Origin: Corynebacterium sp. CNJ-954
GTDB lineage: Bacteria; Actinomycetota; Actinomycetes; Mycobacteriales; Mycobacteriaceae
Length of the DNA stretch: 64,000 nt
Direction: 5' to 3'
NCBI RefSeq assembly: GCF_001942345.1
Contig: NZ_MKKI01000004.1
Span: forward strand, 1 to 64,000
Part shown: positions 7,035-15,351 of the stretch, piece by piece
How the letters are laid out: each line of letters begins with the position of its first letter
Position numbering within the stretch: the first letter of the stretch is position 1
Notes under the pieces: model-generated
Told to the model about the DNA's origin: nothing
Databases searched by the model: none
Seen by the model: the letters and a program-made list of their open reading frames with translations, nothing else
Position numbers and translations under genes: made by a program

Positions 7035-7565
7035 ATGAACCACGGTCTCGCTCAGGTAGGCAAGCTTTTCAAGGATTCCAGGGAGAAGCTGAACCTCTCA
7101 CAAGCCGCAGTAGCCTCTCGGCTCAACGAGAGACTGGAGGGAAAATACCTCCACACAACTATCGGAAAAATCGAGAATGGCAGGCGTAATATAACGCTCG
7201 AAGAGGCGGTCCAACTAAGTGACATCCTTCACGTTAAATGGGAGGAAGTTTTCTCACTTCTAAGACAGATGACGCCGGCTGATCGTTTAAATGATGCCAC
7301 ATCAATACTTAACCGCGCTGCATTCGACTGCGCCACCGAGGTCTACCTTCCTTTTCAGCACGCTTCGGAGCTAATCCAAAAAGCTAACGAGGAGATTGAT
7401 GAGGATTCAACTTTTAATGGGCATGAGGGAAAATATGTTAAATCAGCTCTGCACGAAATTAAGGAAGCAGTAGAAAAGTTAATGCCATTGGCGGACCTCA
7501 TTTCCCACGAAACCGGGAAGATCGCGGACTGGACAAAGGAGTACGTCCCGGAAGATGAGCCGTGA
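7035..7565 (+). CDS. XRE-family transcriptional repressor
   Basis: The 176-residue product starts with a Cro/C1-type helix-turn-helix (residues 8-70: SREKLNLSQAAVASRL, then HTTIGKIENGRRNITLEEAVQLSDIL) followed by a helical C-terminal domain that probably dimerises. It is the likely lysogeny repressor of the element, acting on the CGGTCA array immediately upstream. The codon use is richer in A and T than that of flanking genes, consistent with foreign origin. Its TGA stop overlaps the GTG start of the integrase gene, so repressor and integrase are co-translated. Confidence 0.85.
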   Translation: MNHGLAQVGKLFKDSREKLNLSQAAVASRLNERLEGKYLHTTIGKIENGRRNITLEEAVQLSDILHVKWEEVFSLLRQMTPADRLNDATSILNRAAFDCATEVYLPFQHASELIQKANEEIDEDSTFNGHEGKYVKSALHEIKEAVEKLMPLADLISHETGKIADWTKEYVPEDEP

Positions 7566-8753
7566 CTAGCCAGCGCCGCACGCCCGGCACTACCCGCATC
7601 GAAGACCGCTGGACCAGGCGCGACGGCACCCCCAGCGCACGCCACGCCCAAGGGAAACGCTGGCTCCTACGCTGGATCGACCACAACAGCCAAGAAAAAA
7701 CCGCGTCATACACCCGCAAAATCGACGCACAGAACCACGAGAAAACCATCATCGCCCAGTTCCACAGCGGTGACTACATAGACCCGAACACGCCCGCACC
7801 ACCCTCGGCCACATCCACGACCAATGGGCCACCACCACCAAGCCCACCATCAAACCCAGCACCCACGCCGACCGGGAATCCAACTGGAACAAACACGTCG
7901 CCCCCGACTGGAAAGATCGGGAAATCGGCAGCATCCGCAAAACCGATATTCAACAATGGATCGCTGAAAAATACGAAGACGGCACCGGAGTCTCCACCCT
8001 CGAAACATGCCTCCAGAACATCCGAGGCACCCTCAACCACGCCGTAGACGCAGGACTACTCAAAGCAAGCCCAGCCACCGGCATACGACTCCCCAAAACA
8101 ACCGTCAGGGCACAACACATCCTCACCGTCGCCCAGGTCGAACAACTCGCCCGCACAGTCAACCACCTCCCCGAGATCGTCCGATTCCTCGCCTACACCG
8201 GCCTACGGTGGGGAGAAGCCTCAGCACTCACCATCCGGGACATCGACCCCAAACACCACAAGATCACCGTCAACAAGGCGTACAGCGACGTACAAGGCCG
8301 ACTCATCCTCGGTGACACCAAGACCTACGAAACCCGCACAGTGCGCTACCCCACCGCCCTCGACGAACACCTACGCCCCCTCCTGCAAGGCCGCCCCCTC
8401 AGTGAGCTAGTGTTCCGATCCCTGGAGCTGAAACCCATCCGCCACAGCAACTACGGCAGACGCACCTTCCGCCCCGCCGTGAAGCAACTACACGCCGCCA
8501 ACCCCGACTTCCCAACCTCACCCTCCACGACCTCAGGCACACAGCCGCCTCCCTCGCCATATCCTCCGGGGCCACCCCACCAGCCGTACAACGCATGCTC
8601 GGCCACTCCAACGCCGCCTTCACCCTCCGCGTGTACACAGGCCTGTTCGATGACGACCTCGACTCAGTAGCCGTGAAGATGGATGCGCTGATCAATAGCG
8701 GACTGAAAGCGGACCAGACAAAGAAAGACCCTCACCCCGAAGAATCGGAATGA
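7562..8753 (+). pseudogene. Tyrosine integrase (two apparent frameshifts)
   Basis: The protein is readable as about 397 residues in three successive frames that change near 7800 and near 8510; both changes equal one missing base. The N-terminal Arm-binding and SAM-like core-binding parts (DRESNWNKHVAPDW, IRGTLNHAVDAG) lie in the first two frames; catalytic Arg (AYTGLRWGE), the HDLRHT box, GHSN and the nucleophile Tyr (RVYTGLF) are all present. GTG start at 7562 overlaps the repressor stop. The gene points at tRNA-Ala and ends 24 bases from it, typical for site-specific integration. Either it is recently inactivated or the sequence has indel errors. Confidence 0.85.
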
Positions 8754-8759
8754 GGGTCT
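8726..8759 (+). terminator. Hairpin ending the integrase gene
   Basis: AGACCCTCA (8726-8734) pairs with TGAGGGTCT (8751-8759) across a 16-nt loop. The integrase TGA stop lies in the right arm. A short TTTT follows about eleven bases later, and the hairpin protects the tRNA genes from element transcription. Confidence 0.55.
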
Positions 8760-8777
8760 GACCTGGTGCTTTTCTTG

Positions 8778-8850
8778 TGGAGCTGAGGGGAATCGAACCC
8801 CTGACCTTCTGCTTGCAAAGCAGATGCTCTACCAATTGAGCTACAGCCCC
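8778..8850 (-). tRNA. tRNA-Ala (TGC anticodon)
   Basis: A complete 73-nt cloverleaf on the minus strand has a TGC anticodon in a CTTTGCAAG loop, a normal D-arm and T-arm, and the G3:U70 pair that identifies alanine tRNAs. CCA is formed in part by the following bases. The integrase gene lies just beyond its 3' end, which makes it the likely attachment site. Confidence 0.97.
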
Positions 8851-8865
8851 GAGGGGTCTTACTGG

Positions 8866-8939
8866 TGGGCCTAGGAGGACTTGAACCTCCGACCTCTTCG
8901 TTATCAGCGAAGCGCTCTAACCGCCTGAGCTATAGGCCC
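8866..8939 (-). tRNA. tRNA-Ile (GAT anticodon)
   Basis: A 74-nt cloverleaf on the minus strand with anticodon GAT in loop CTGATAA and acceptor GGGCCTA/TAGGCCC. It lies 15 bases upstream of tRNA-Ala, and the pair follows gyrA and the DUF3566 gene, the usual order in corynebacteria and mycobacteria. Confidence 0.97.
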
Positions 8940-8991
8940 TCGAACGAGACAGAACTTTACCCACACGATCCTGAACTTACAAACCGACAGG

Positions 8992-9357
8992 TCAGGATGC
9001 GTTTTCGGGAGCCTCTGCCTCCTGAACGTTCTGCGGAGTGATCGTCACCTGGAGCCCACCGACGAGCCCTGTCGCAGCGTTGTAGAGCAACGCCATCACG
9101 GGGGCGAACAGCGTCACCACAATGAACTCCAGCAGGCCGACACCCGCGGCGACACCGAAGTACAGGCCGGCCGAGATACTGTCGGCACCGATGAGGTCCG
9201 CCAGGAGGTTGTTCATACGGTCCCAGACACCACCGATCCCCAGGAAGATGTAGATCAGGGCAGCAGCGACCATCCACGCGACGAAGACACAGGCGCTCAG
9301 AATCGCGCCGATCTTCAACGCGCTCAGGGGCGCGACCTCGCGCAGCGATGCTCTCAT
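8992..9357 (-). CDS. DUF3566 transmembrane protein
   Basis: The 121-residue product has the DUF3566 pattern: a short basic N-terminus (MRASLREVAPLSALKIG), a first membrane helix at about 15-40, a loop with WDRMNNLLADLIG, and a second pair of hydrophobic segments at about 65-100. The ATG overlaps the gyrA stop (ATGA), so it is co-translated with gyrA. The family is conserved directly downstream of gyrA in mycolic-acid actinobacteria; its function is unknown, perhaps envelope or division related. Confidence 0.9.
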   Translation of the reverse strand: MRASLREVAPLSALKIGAILSACVFVAWMVAAALIYIFLGIGGVWDRMNNLLADLIGADSISAGLYFGVAAGVGLLEFIVVTLFAPVMALLYNAATGLVGGLQVTITPQNVQEAEAPENAS

Positions 9358-11858
9358 GAATTCTCCGCCGTCTGGTTGACCGCTTCCTCGCCCTCGTCCT
9401 CGACGTTGCGGTCGACGGCGAGCAGTTCAACACCCTTCGCCAGATCCACCAGCCGCACCCCCATGGTGGCACGGGAGGAACTGCGGATCTGCTTGACCGG
9501 GGTGCGGATGACACCGCCAGCGGAGGTGATGGCGAAGACCTCGTCGTCCAACCCCACGGTCACCGCCCCGATGAGCTTGCCGCGCTTCGGATCGTACTTG
9601 AAGGTCATGACGCCGAGGGTTCCACGGCCCTTCACGGGGTACTCCTCCACTGCCGTGCGCTTCCCGTAGCCGCCTGAGGTGGCGACGAGGAGGTAGGAGT
9701 TGTCGTCCGCGACGGTGAGCGCCAGCAACTGGTCGTCACCCTTGAAACGCATGCCCTTCACACCGGCGGTGGCGCGCCCCATGGGTCGCAGCGTGTCGTC
9801 GTCGGCTGTGAAACGCAGCGCCTGGCCCTCCTCTGAGACGAGCAGAAGGTCGTCCTCACCCGTGCACAGGCGCGCCCCGATGAGCTTGTCACCCTCGTTG
9901 AGGTTGATGGCGATCAGTCCACCGGAACGGGCGGTGTCGTAGTCGGTGAGGTGGGACTTCTTCACCCGACCCTGCTGGGTGGCCAGCACCAGGTAGGGGG
10001 CGTCCTCAAAGGACTGGATCTGGATGACCTGGGCGATCTGCTCACCGGGCTGGAACTCGAGCAAATTGGCCACGTGCTGGCCACGGGCGGTCCTGGTCGC
10101 CTCCGGCAGCTCATAGGCCTTGAGCCGGTAGACGCGGCCGTAGTTCGTGAAGAACATGATGATGTCGTGGGTGGAGCACACGAAGAAGTGACGGACGATG
10201 TCGTCCTGCTTCAGCTCCGCACCACGCACGCCCTTGCCACCACGGCGCTGCGAACGGTAGGAGTCGACCTTCGTACGCTTGGCGTAGCCGGTCGAGGTGA
10301 TCGTGACGACCACGTTCTCCCGCGCGATCAGGTCCTCCTCGGAGACATCGCCGGTTGCCCCGACGATCTCGGTGCGACGCTCGTCGCCGAACTTCTCCAC
10401 GATCTCGGCGAGCTCGTCGTGGACGATGCTGCGCTGACGTTCAGGGGACGCCAGGATGTCCTTGAGATCCGCGATGGTCTCCTCGATCTCGGCGAGTTCG
10501 TCGATGATCTTCTGGCGCTCCAGCGCGGCCAGACGGCGCAGCTGCATGGCCAGGATGGCATCCGCCTGGACATCGTCGATGTCGAGCAGGTCGCGCAGTC
10601 CCTCCCGGGCGATGTCCACGGTCTGGGAGCGACGGATCAGGGCGATGACCTCGTCCAACGCGTCCAACGCCTTGACCAGTCCGCGCAGGATGTGGGCGCG
10701 CTTCTCGGCCTCGTCGAGCCGGTACTGCGTCCGGCGGATGATGACCTCGATCTGGTGCTTCACGTAGAAACGGAGCATCTGGTCGAGACGCAGGGTGCGG
10801 GGCACCCCCTCGACGATGGAGAGCATGTTCGCACCGAAACTGGTCTGCAACTGCGAGTGCTTGTACAGGTTGTTCAGCACCACGCGCGGCACGGCGTCCC
10901 GCTTCAGGGTGACGACGATGCGCATACCGACGCGGTCGGACGACTCGTCGTCGATCTTGGCGATGCCGGCGATCTTCCCGTCGCGGACCTGCTCGGCGAT
11001 CGACGCCACCAGGTTGTCCGGGTTGACCTGGTAGGGCAGCTCCGTGATCACGATGATCTGCCGGTTGCCGTCCTCCTCGATGTCGGCGCGGCCACGCATG
11101 CGGATAGAGCCACGACCGGTCGTGTAGGCGTCCTTGATGCCGGAGTCGCCCACGATCATGCCCGCCGTCGGGAAATCCGGCCCCTTGACGCGTTCCATGC
11201 AGGCGTCCAACGCCGTCTGCTCGTCTGCCTGCGGGTTCTCGAGCAGCCAGAAGACGGCCTCGGCGAGCTCATTGAGGTTGTGCGGCGGGATGTTGGTCGC
11301 CATACCGACGGCGATACCGCCGGATCCGTTCATGAGCAGGTTGGGGACGCGGGACGGCAGGACGTCCGGCTCGGTCGTCTTCCCGTCGTAGTTCGGGGAG
11401 AAGTCGACGGTGTTCTCACGGATGTCGCGCACCATCTCCAGCGCCAAGGGTGTCAGCCGGCACTCGGTGTAACGCATGGCCGCCGGGCCGTCGTTACCGC
11501 GGGAACCGAAGTTCCCCTGCCCGTCGACCAGCGGGTACCGCATCGACCATGGTTGTGCCATGCGCACGAGGGTGTCGTAGATGGCGGTGTCGCCGTGGGG
11601 GTGGTAGTTACCCATCGTCTCGGCGACTGGTTTGGCGGACTTGACGTAGCTGCGGTCCGGACGGAAGCCACTGTCGTACATCGCGTACAGGACACGTCGG
11701 TGCACGGGCTTCAGACCGTCCCGGACCTCGGGCAGCGCACGGCCCACGATGACGCTCATGGCGTAGTCGATGTAGCTGTTCCGCATCTCCTCATTGAGGT
11801 CAATGGGGGTGATGCGGTCGAACAGCGTCTCGCCGCCGCCGTAGTTGTCGTCGCTCAC
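9354..11858 (-). CDS. gyrA: DNA gyrase subunit A
   Basis: The 834-residue product is full length. It has the N-terminal breakage-reunion domain with catalytic Tyr130 (AAMRYTE), the coiled coil, the GyrA box SQRRGGKG near residue 550 and six C-terminal beta-pinwheel blades that wrap DNA. With GyrB it introduces negative supercoils. In the quinolone-determining region the residue equivalent to E. coli Ser83 is Thr91, while Asp95 (E. coli Asp87) is retained. The GTG start at 11858 has AAGGGA about eleven bases upstream. DUF3566 follows with ATGA overlap. Confidence 0.98.
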   Translation of the reverse strand: MSDDNYGGGETLFDRITPIDLNEEMRNSYIDYAMSVIVGRALPEVRDGLKPVHRRVLYAMYDSGFRPDRSYVKSAKPVAETMGNYHPHGDTAIYDTLVRMAQPWSMRYPLVDGQGNFGSRGNDGPAAMRYTECRLTPLALEMVRDIRENTVDFSPNYDGKTTEPDVLPSRVPNLLMNGSGGIAVGMATNIPPHNLNELAEAVFWLLENPQADEQTALDACMERVKGPDFPTAGMIVGDSGIKDAYTTGRGSIRMRGRADIEEDGNRQIIVITELPYQVNPDNLVASIAEQVRDGKIAGIAKIDDESSDRVGMRIVVTLKRDAVPRVVLNNLYKHSQLQTSFGANMLSIVEGVPRTLRLDQMLRFYVKHQIEVIIRRTQYRLDEAEKRAHILRGLVKALDALDEVIALIRRSQTVDIAREGLRDLLDIDDVQADAILAMQLRRLAALERQKIIDELAEIEETIADLKDILASPERQRSIVHDELAEIVEKFGDERRTEIVGATGDVSEEDLIARENVVVTITSTGYAKRTKVDSYRSQRRGGKGVRGAELKQDDIVRHFFVCSTHDIIMFFTNYGRVYRLKAYELPEATRTARGQHVANLLEFQPGEQIAQVIQIQSFEDAPYLVLATQQGRVKKSHLTDYDTARSGGLIAINLNEGDKLIGARLCTGEDDLLLVSEEGQALRFTADDDTLRPMGRATAGVKGMRFKGDDQLLALTVADDNSYLLVATSGGYGKRTAVEEYPVKGRGTLGVMTFKYDPKRGKLIGAVTVGLDDEVFAITSAGGVIRTPVKQIRSSSRATMGVRLVDLAKGVELLAVDRNVEDEGEEAVNQTAENS

Positions 11859-11985
11859 TTCGGTGCGATCCCTTCCAGAAGACTAGGTGTAGACCCGGCA
11901 ATCTTACCACCTCATGGCCCATATCCGGGTCAGGTGCGTACCATGGGCGACGACGACCACCACCGTAACGAAGGAAAGCCTGCCC

Positions 11986-12816
11986 ATGCCCCGTCCATCA
12001 CGTCCCGCCCACTCCGCCACCGTGACCGGCACGTCCCGGATCTCCCGCGACATGGTGCGGGTCACCCTCTCCTGCGAGTCCCTCCCCTACTCCGAACTGA
12101 ACCACACCGACCACTACGTCAAGCTGTTTTTCCCACCGGCGGGTGCGTCCTACTCGTGGCCGTTCGACCCGGCAAAGGTCCGCGAAGAGCTCCCGCGTGA
12201 GGAGTGGCCCGTGACCCGCACCTACACACTGCGCTCCTGGGACGCTGATGCACAGACCGTGGACATCGACTTCGTCTCCCACGGCGACACAGGTCTGGCC
12301 GGCCCCTGGGCGGACGCCGCACGGCCGGGAGACCAGATCGGCTTCATGGGGCCCGGCGGAGCGTGGCACCCCGACGGTCCACACATCGTGTTCGCCGGCG
12401 ATGAAGCAGCAGCGCCCGCGATCTTCGCCGGTATCGAGGCACTGCCCCAGGACGCGACTGCCGAAGCATGGATTGAAGTCGCGGATGCCGAAGCGCATCT
12501 GCCGACCCCGTCACATCCCGGAGTCGCCATTCACTGGGTGAACCGCGACGGCGCAACCCACGGAACAGAACTGGTCCGTGCGGTGACAGAGGCGGGGGTG
12601 CCGTCCGGCGACACCCGCTGGTTCATTCATGGAGTCGCCGAGATGATCCGTGACCTGCGTCGGTTCCTGTTCGTGGAGAACGGTGTCCCGAAGTCCGAGG
12701 TCTCGATCTCAGGATACTGGCGTCTCGGCATGGTCGAGGACGAGTGGCAGGCCAGCAAGCGCGAGTTCAACGAGGAGATCGAGGCAAGCGAGGCTCAGGC
12801 CGCGGCGAACAGGTAG
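11986..12816 (+). CDS. Siderophore-interacting protein (FAD-binding reductase)
   Basis: The 276-residue product is of the ViuB/YqjH type: an N-terminal FAD-binding beta barrel (MVRVTLSCESL, then RTYTLRSWD, the FAD motif) and a C-terminal SIP domain (FAGDEAAAPAIFAGIEALP, WFIHGVAEMIRDLRRFL, SGYWRLGMVEDEW). Family members reduce ferric siderophores to release iron in the cytoplasm with NAD(P)H. The ATG at 11986 is preceded by AAGGAAAG at correct distance, which rules out the longer frame. Its 3' end overlaps that of the convergent flavin-reductase-like gene by 22 bases. Confidence 0.92.
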   Translation: MPRPSRPAHSATVTGTSRISRDMVRVTLSCESLPYSELNHTDHYVKLFFPPAGASYSWPFDPAKVREELPREEWPVTRTYTLRSWDADAQTVDIDFVSHGDTGLAGPWADAARPGDQIGFMGPGGAWHPDGPHIVFAGDEAAAPAIFAGIEALPQDATAEAWIEVADAEAHLPTPSHPGVAIHWVNRDGATHGTELVRAVTEAGVPSGDTRWFIHGVAEMIRDLRRFLFVENGVPKSEVSISGYWRLGMVEDEWQASKREFNEEIEASEAQAAANR

Positions 12817-13220
12817 TCGCGCTGTTCGGGAGCGATATCGCCGGTACGGCGACCCGAGACACTCATGAGCGCCACGGTGTGCTGGCCGGCGTCGAACTCC
12901 TGATAGAGGCGTGCGGTGAGGTGTACCGCCGCTCCCTCAACCACGCCGACGCCCTCCTTGGGGACGAGGGACTGCGCGATATGCGCAACCCCGATGGTCT
13001 GCAGGGGGTTCAGTACGGAGATTCCGAGCCTCGGTGCGGTCCGCAGCTTGTGCCAGGAGGGATCATCGGCAGGGATCCGGACGGAGACGAGTCCGGGAGC
13101 GAGACTTTCATCGAAGTAGGAGTCGATGACCACGCACATCATGTGTCCGTTGACCTCTGCTGCCAGGACGGCCAGGGGAAGACGGGGGGCGGACGTGGTG
13201 TCCGTGTGTGCTGTGATCAT
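12795..13220 (-). CDS. Flavin-reductase-like (split-barrel FMN-binding) protein
   Basis: The 141-residue product resembles the flavin reductase-like split barrel: LAAEVNGHMMCVV, SVRIPADDPSWHKLRTAPRLGISVLN and a C-terminal strand with AALMSVSG-like residues. It probably supplies reduced FMN. The ATG at 13220 has no Shine-Dalgarno but lies 4-6 bases behind a TACTAG box and 11 bases from an operator that also precedes ssuD, so I infer it serves the SsuD monooxygenase in the same regulon. It is shorter than typical members (about 160), and a pyridoxamine-oxidase-like role is an alternative. Confidence 0.75.
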   Translation of the reverse strand: MITAHTDTTSAPRLPLAVLAAEVNGHMMCVVIDSYFDESLAPGLVSVRIPADDPSWHKLRTAPRLGISVLNPLQTIGVAHIAQSLVPKEGVGVVEGAAVHLTARLYQEFDAGQHTVALMSVSGRRTGDIAPEQRDYLFAAA

Positions 13221-13230
13221 GGGGACTAGT

Positions 13231-13244
13231 AGACCACTCTGTCT
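13231..13244. promoter_or_regulatory. Putative SsuR operator, proximal (flavin reductase)
   Basis: AGACCACTCTGTCT is an imperfect palindrome 11 bases before the start codon. The flanking 19 bases are nearly identical to those in front of ssuD at 17278-17291. Confidence 0.6.
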
Positions 13245-13310
13245 GCGAGTATGCAAGTGGTAGCCCGCCATAAATCAGAGTAATTGCAGGTGAGACCGTG
13301 AATATAACGC

Positions 13311-13324
13311 AGACCGAGCGGTCT
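13311..13324. promoter_or_regulatory. Putative SsuR operator, distal (flavin reductase)
   Basis: AGACCGAGCGGTCT is a 14-bp palindrome (AGACCG-AG-CGGTCT), identical to the copy at 17329-17342. It lies 80 bases upstream of the proximal site. Confidence 0.65.
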
Positions 13325-13452
13325 ATTAACGCGCCTTCTGTGGCACCTGTTTCCGGCCGGTGGGCAACTCGGGCCACCCGTCGTCCATACCTACAGAGAA
13401 AGGGCAGTGGCCGTACAGTCCCGGATACAACGGGCCGGCGCCAATAACATCA

Positions 13453-13480
13453 CTGTGACGGCAAGACGCCACCGTCACAG
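13453..13480 (-). terminator. Hairpin after ssuB
   Basis: CTGTGACGG (13453-13461) pairs with CCGTCACAG (13472-13480) over a 10-nt loop. It lies 20 bases beyond the ssuB stop on the minus strand and probably ends the ssuDCAB transcript; there is no marked T-run. Confidence 0.5.
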
Positions 13481-13501
13481 CGAAGGTCCCGGACACGGAA
13501 A

Positions 13502-14299
13502 TCAGACCGAGCTGACCGACGATATTAGTTCCGACACCTGCCGTCGCAGAGTGACAACACCAGGATCCGTCGACAACTCCCGCAAACGTGTCTGGATGGT
13601 TTCACGTGGAACATCGGGCGACACCGTCAGGCGGAGCGACTCCGGTACGTCAACAACTTCGAGAACCCGTCCCGGCCCGGCGGCCATGACCACCACACGG
13701 TGACCCAGCAAGAGCGCTTCCTCCACGCTGTGGGTCACGAAGACAATGGAGGGGAAGGACGTCGCCCATACACGGAGAAGCTCGGCCTGCAACTGCTCAC
13801 GGGTAAACGGATCCAACGCGCCGAACGGCTCATCCATCAGTACATGTTCCGGTCCTGCCGCAAGCACACGTGCGATCTGTACCCGTTGCTGCATGCCGCC
13901 TGACAGCTCATGCGGATAGCGGTCCACCGCATCAGACAAGCCGACGAGGCCCAGTAGTTCATCGGCTCGGTCAGCCTTCTCTGTCATCCCCGAATACCGG
14001 TAGGCCAAACGGACGTTCTCCTTGACGGTGTACCAGGGAAATAACGTGGGCTGCTGGAACACCACTCCCCTGTCCGTTCCCGGCCCTCGCACGCTGGTTC
14101 CGTCCACGTCGAGAGAGCCCGACGTCGGTGCGAGATAGCCTGCCAGTAGTCGCAACAGTGTTGACTTACCACATCCCGACGGGCCGACGAGACAGACGAT
14201 CTCGCCGTCGGCGACATCCAACGTTATGTCACGGAGCGCCTCCACCTGTCCGCCATTCTGCGTCCGATAGATTTCGCCGACGTTCTTCACGGTGATCAT
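13502..14299 (-). CDS. ssuB: Sulfonate/taurine ABC transporter ATPase
   Basis: The 265-residue product is a complete ABC ATPase: Walker A GPSGCGKST near residue 40, Q-loop VVFQQPTLFPW, signature LSGGMQQR near 135, Walker B HVLMDEPFGALD, and the H-loop FVTHSVEEAL. It energises uptake of alkanesulfonates or taurine through SsuC. ATG at 14299 overlaps the ssuA stop as ATGA and follows GGAGG. The coding sequence contains a parS-like site at 13598-13613. NitT/TauT-family membership is clear; the exact sulfonate is not. Confidence 0.92.
   Translation of the reverse strand: MITVKNVGEIYRTQNGGQVEALRDITLDVADGEIVCLVGPSGCGKSTLLRLLAGYLAPTSGSLDVDGTSVRGPGTDRGVVFQQPTLFPWYTVKENVRLAYRYSGMTEKADRADELLGLVGLSDAVDRYPHELSGGMQQRVQIARVLAAGPEHVLMDEPFGALDPFTREQLQAELLRVWATSFPSIVFVTHSVEEALLLGHRVVVMAAGPGRVLEVVDVPESLRLTVSPDVPRETIQTRLRELSTDPGVVTLRRQVSELISSVSSV
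13598..13613. promoter_or_regulatory. parS-like site inside ssuB
   Basis: On the minus strand it reads TGTTCCACGTGAAACC, which agrees with TGTTNCACGTGAAACA at 15 of 16 positions. It lies about 11 kb from dnaA on the gyr side of the origin. Confidence 0.6.
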
Positions 14300-15351
14300 T
14301 GTTCGTCCTCCCACAGGTCAGTGCGCACCACATCCGCATAGTCGTCTTTCGCTGCCGGGATATCGCCCTGACCCACGAGAAAGTCCGCCGTCGACCGGAG
14401 CGCAGCCGCGACATCGTCGAGGTAGGACACCTGGTCACCACCAGAGATGAACTGCTGTCCATTGACCTGGAGTTCGGCGGCAGCCTCGTCCATTCCGGAG
14501 GCTGTAGCGTTGACCGACACGAAATCCCCGGAGCCGTCCGGGTCAGACGAGTCCTCAACCACCCAGGCTTCCAGATCCAGCCAGGTCTTCAGAAGCTCGT
14601 CATTCGCCTCAATCCACGGGTTCGAGGCCAACGTGATGTTGTATGTGGCGTGACCACGGGCCGCCTGCTCCTCCGAGTCCGTCAGTACGGTGCCGGCCGT
14701 TGAGCCGCCCGTTCCGTCCTTCAATTCCTGAAGCGTGGGGTCCCACACATACGCGGCATCAATGCGGTCAGACTTCCATGCAGCGGGGAGTTTGTCCGGG
14801 GAGATGTTCGTGATCTCCACATCACGGGACGGGTCGATACCCGCATCAATGAGGGCATTGAGGAGTGAGTAATGTGCCGTTGACGAGAAGGGCACTGCAA
14901 TCCGGGCGCCCTTGAGATCCTTGATGTCACGCGCATTCTTGGCGACCAGCGCCTCGGTCGTGCCGATGACGGAGTTCGCCTGAACAACGGAGACGTCCAG
15001 ATCCAACGGCGCACTCAACGCCTTCGTCGTCGGCGTGGAGCCGAGAGCCGCGAGATCCACCGAACCAGCGGCGAAGCCCTGGACGATGTCCTGTCCGGTG
15101 GGATACCGGGTCCACTCGACGTCCGCGTTCGGCAGGCACGCCTCTGCCAATCCTGTCGCCTGTGTGTAGAGGTCAGTTGCGGGCCCACCGAGATAGCCGA
15201 TCCGCACCCTCCCCTCCGCATCGGCGGGTTTCACGGGGCACACCACATCCTCTCCCCTGTCCTGCCACTCGCTGGCGGGCGGACCGACGCAGCCTGCCAC
15301 GGTTGTCACCGCGAGGGCGGCACACAGCGCACCGGTTCTTCGTAATGTCAT
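14296..15351 (-). CDS. ssuA: Sulfonate/taurine-binding lipoprotein
   Basis: The 351-residue product has a lipoprotein signal peptide with lipobox TVAGC at about residues 17-21 and a type-2 periplasmic-binding fold of the SsuA/TauA kind (IGYLGGPATDLYTQATGL, GSVDLAALGSTPT, LKGARIAVPFSSTAHY, DAAYVWDPTLQEL). It is anchored outside the membrane and delivers the sulfonate to SsuC. Start ATG overlaps the ssuC stop (ATGA). The TauA-like LGSTPTT loop suggests that taurine is possible. Confidence 0.92.
   Translation of the reverse strand: MTLRRTGALCAALAVTTVAGCVGPPASEWQDRGEDVVCPVKPADAEGRVRIGYLGGPATDLYTQATGLAEACLPNADVEWTRYPTGQDIVQGFAAGSVDLAALGSTPTTKALSAPLDLDVSVVQANSVIGTTEALVAKNARDIKDLKGARIAVPFSSTAHYSLLNALIDAGIDPSRDVEITNISPDKLPAAWKSDRIDAAYVWDPTLQELKDGTGGSTAGTVLTDSEEQAARGHATYNITLASNPWIEANDELLKTWLDLEAWVVEDSSDPDGSGDFVSVNATASGMDEAAAELQVNGQQFISGGDQVSYLDDVAAALRSTADFLVGQGDIPAAKDDYADVVRTDLWEDEQ

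Larger units (their letters stand above)
2472..8777. mobile_element. Integrative element in tRNA-Ala (right part, left end undefined)
   Basis: The supported part runs from the last gene of the leftward operon to the tRNA-Ala 3' end. It combines tyrosine integrase, XRE repressor, excisionase-like protein and a DUF3631-type ATPase with small unknown genes, and no capsid, tail or conjugation genes. I found no second copy of the tRNA-Ala 3' sequence by eye, so the left attachment site is either degenerate or outside the window; genes at 330-2333 may belong to it too. Confidence 0.65.

Noticed and set aside
9951..12200. 749-aa open frame opposite gyrA
   Set aside because: It is a shadow of gyrA produced by high GC codon bias; there is no recognisable family or ribosome binding site.
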